From Verrucomicrobiota bacterium (GTDB taxonomy: Bacteria > Verrucomicrobiota > Verrucomicrobiia > JADLBR01), in assembly GCA_029560585.1 (NCBI GenBank), contig JAKQKQ010000335.1:79462-143461 (forward strand): DNA of 64,000 bases, given 5' to 3'. Below are positions 62,526 through 64,000 of this stretch, piece after piece. Made by a program: the position numbers and the translations under genes. Position 1 is the stretch's first letter. The number at the start of each line of letters is the position of its first letter. The notes below the pieces were generated by a model. The model was not told the DNA's origin. It searched no databases and saw nothing but the letters and a program-made list of their open reading frames with translations.

Positions 62526-63149
62526 ATGAAAACGACCCCAAGAACCGCCTCCGCCGCCGGGAAAAAGAACCCTTGGAAGCGGGCGGGCGAGTGCCTCTAC
62601 ATCTACGGCCCATCAGGCGTCTATTATGCCCGCAAGCGGGTTCGCGGCAAACTGAAATCCAAGAGCCTGAAAACCACGGACCGCGCCTTGGCCAACCGAC
62701 GGCTCCGGGATTGGGGGAACGAACAAGAGCGCATCGACCCCGCCGCCGGGATCAAGGTGCGCAAGAGAGAAGACCCCATCCGCGAAACGCCAACCCCCGA
62801 GCAGTTCAGGGCGATAGTGAGCGCCGTGCGCCATCAGCGGCGGGCGGAACACGCCGAGGATACCGCCGACCTCATAGAGTTCATGGGGCTATGCGGCGGG
62901 GGCCAACCCCGATCCCTGCGGCGGATGTTCTGCACGGACGCCTTGAACCGGGCCGTTGGCATCAAGGCTGTGTCCGCATGGCAGGGACACACGGACGGCG
63001 GGGCTTTGCTCCTCCGTACCTACTCCCATGTCATAGACGCCCATGCGCAACGCGAGGCCGCTAAGCTGGTGGGCGATGATGACAGGCCGGGCGATGCGCA
63101 TTCCGTTCCGCAGGTCCGTGACTGGGCCCAAGACATGCCTCGCCGGTAA
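62526..63149 (+). pseudogene. tyrosine recombinase (integrase) with internal deletion
   Basis: A 207-residue open frame. The N-terminal arm-type/basic domain (KKNPWKRAGECLYIYGPSG) and a core-binding segment (PTPEQFRAIVSAV) lead to EFMGLCGGGQP, the start of the catalytic Arg-I box. The sequence then jumps directly to RSLRRMFCTDAL (box II), AWQGHTDGG (His155) and LLRTYSHV (nucleophile Tyr166). About 60-90 residues usually separate these boxes, including the catalytic Lys and first Arg context. The frame is intact but the enzyme is unlikely to be active, so it is a decayed integrase beside a tRNA gene. Confidence 0.7.
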
Positions 63150-63182
63150 TCTCAGTTCCCATTTACCCGCATTTCCGTTTCC

Positions 63183-63200
63183 GCGCCCCTATAGGGGCGC
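63183..63200. other. 18-bp perfect palindrome after the integrase remnant
   Basis: GCGCCCCTATAGGGGCGC is fully self-complementary, and TTCTTTTTT follows 15-25 bases later. Possibly a terminator or a recombination-related site. Confidence 0.45.
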
Positions 63201-63261
63201 GCCTCGAGATTGGTTCTTTTTTAGATGGCAGATCTAGTTTTCTAGATTTTCCCCATTGTTT

Positions 63262-63294
63262 TGCCGTGCTCGGCGTGCTAGTATATATACTAGA
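63262..63294 (+). promoter_or_regulatory. promoter and 16-bp palindromic operator of the AbrB-like gene
   Basis: CTAGTATATATACTAG (63279-63294) is a perfect palindrome, and it contains TATACT (63287-63292), a good -10. TTGCCG at 63262-63267 is 19 bases upstream. A palindrome over the -10 region of an AbrB-like gene suggests self-repression. Confidence 0.5.
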
Positions 63295-63334
63295 TCGGCC
63301 ATTGTGCCGCATCGTCATTAACCAGAGAGGCACC

Positions 63335-63553
63335 ATGGGATATCCGACCAAAGTCCAGCTCATCTCCCGCAAGAACGGGACCGACCAATACTACATCAAC
63401 TTTCCGACCGCCGTGGCGGAGGCCATGGAGTTCCAGAAAGGGGAGACCATCGAGTGGATCATCGAGGACAAGGCCAACATCATCGCCCATCGGCCGGTCG
63501 TGCCGCCCTCGCCGGTCACCATCGGTGAAAAAGAAACGCCGCGCCGCTATTGA
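63335..63553 (+). CDS. AbrB-like (SpoVT/swapped-hairpin) small DNA-binding protein
   Basis: A 72-residue protein. MGYPTKVQLISRKNGTDQYY and INFPTAVAEAMEFQKGETIEW follow the AbrB/MazE pattern of short strands with a conserved Pro and a KGE turn. Such proteins act as antitoxins or transcription regulators that bind palindromic operators. GAGAGGCACC precedes the start. No toxin gene follows: the next frame is a transposase fragment that starts in the stop codon. It may be cargo of the decayed mobile element. Confidence 0.65.
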   Translation: MGYPTKVQLISRKNGTDQYYINFPTAVAEAMEFQKGETIEWIIEDKANIIAHRPVVPPSPVTIGEKETPRRY

Positions 63554-63702
63554 GCGCGTGGGAGCGGCTCTGGCGGCGCTGCGCGGGGCAGTCGACCTCG
63601 ACGGAATCTTGCCAGTGCCGCCTGCGCGAGCACCTGCTCGCCCAGCTCGTCTGCCCCGGACGGCACACCCTCTCGGGGCTCATCACCGTCTCAGCTTTGC
63701 CG
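63550..63702 (+). pseudogene. N-terminal fragment of an IS4-like (DDE) transposase
   Basis: About 50 residues beginning TTG (SAWERLWRRCAGQSTST) and running LREHLLAQLVCPGRHTLSGLI. The G-R-H-T-L-S-G segment is typical of the N-terminus of IS4/IS701-type transposases. After about residue 50 the similarity stops and the same DNA is better read in another frame as the next gene. The TTG overlaps the stop of the AbrB-like gene. No inverted repeat or remaining transposase part was found. Confidence 0.55.
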
Positions 63703-63716
63703 TACTGCCCATCCTC

Positions 63717-64000
63717 ATGCTGGCCCTTTTGGGGGATCCCTCGGTTCGGGCGGGCAGCCCGGAATACAGGTGCGAGTTGTTCAAGAGCACCAGGCTGGTC
63801 TATGAGGACTCCTTCGAGGGAGCGATCAATACCGAGTTCTGGGAAGTCCGCCAGAACATGACATGGCTGATCAAGCATGGCGTCCTGACCGGCAGCCCGT
63901 CCTCCAAGGAGTTTCAGGAAAGGAAGCTGGCGAGCGCCGATCCGTCCCACGCGGGATTGAAGCCTGTGATCTGGCTCAAGAGGGTTCCCGAGAACTTCGC
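63717..64000 (+). CDS. secreted concanavalin-like (DUF1080/DUF1961-like) protein, 5' part
   Basis: The gene runs off the right edge; 94 codons are visible. From the ATG at 63717 the protein reads MLALLGDPSVRAGSPEYRCE, then VYEDSFEGAINTEFWEVRQN and TWLIKHGVLTGSPSSKEFQE, a pattern seen in secreted concanavalin-like proteins of glycan-degrading bacteria. The leader is short because the frame upstream (RLSFAVLPI) continues hydrophobic but lacks an ATG. The true 5' end may have been replaced by the transposase fragment. Family assignment is tentative. Confidence 0.55.
   Translation, partial: MLALLGDPSVRAGSPEYRCELFKSTRLVYEDSFEGAINTEFWEVRQNMTWLIKHGVLTGSPSSKEFQERKLASADPSHAGLKPVIWLKRVPENF

Overview
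The window comes from a GC-rich Gram-negative bacterium. It encodes lipoproteins, an outer-membrane beta-barrel, periplasmic multiheme cytochromes and many Tat-type secreted oxidoreductases. Sulfatases, Gfo/Idh/MocA proteins, PQQ-type propellers, GH29 and GH95 fucosidases, FG-GAP proteins and dispersed palindromes suggest the PVC superphylum (Verrucomicrobiota or Planctomycetota-like) or a similar candidate phylum such as Hydrogenedentota or Sumerlaeota. No ribosomal gene is present to settle this.

Layout. 1-7064: galE-like fragment, secreted propeller, sulfatase, GH29 fucosidase, HNH endonuclease, Gfo/Idh/MocA oxidoreductase. 7300-11495: a small beta-barrel protein with its own promoter and terminator, then a tandem pair of FG-GAP proteins. 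11764-13116: second Gfo/Idh/MocA gene. 13117-26307: the main point of interest, a respiratory block. It holds an octaheme DmsE/MtrA-like cytochrome, an MtrB/PioB-like porin, a monoheme cytochrome, a tetraheme/four-cluster ferredoxin/NrfD quinol module, a second copy of the monoheme cytochrome, a lipoprotein, ResB and CcsA for heme attachment, and a heptaheme NapC-like cytochrome. Read together it is a candidate quinol-to-outer-surface electron conduit with its own cytochrome maturation system.

26432-40984: secreted carbohydrate-related genes (TIM-barrel proteins, a GDPD-propeller fusion, a sulfatase followed by KDPG aldolase and KDG kinase, Gfo/Idh/MocA, and a 1136-residue double FAD protein). 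41903-45267: probable murein-peptide genes (L-Ala-D/L-Glu epimerase, MpaA-like carboxypeptidase, amidase). 45532-56513: SDR, LamG-GH95 fucosidase, a 51-residue membrane protein, alkaline phosphatase, CocE-like hydrolase, sugar isomerase, enolase-superfamily enzyme. 56586-62403: error-prone polymerase DnaE2, small proteins, YbhB-like protein, ModA and a MogA-like protein. 62363-64000: tRNA-Val, an internally deleted integrase, an AbrB-like gene with a palindromic operator, a transposase fragment and the start of a secreted protein. This looks like a decayed mobile-element insertion zone.

Intergenic regions carry several families of dispersed palindromic repeats. No CRISPR array, rRNA, complete prophage or complete insertion sequence was seen.
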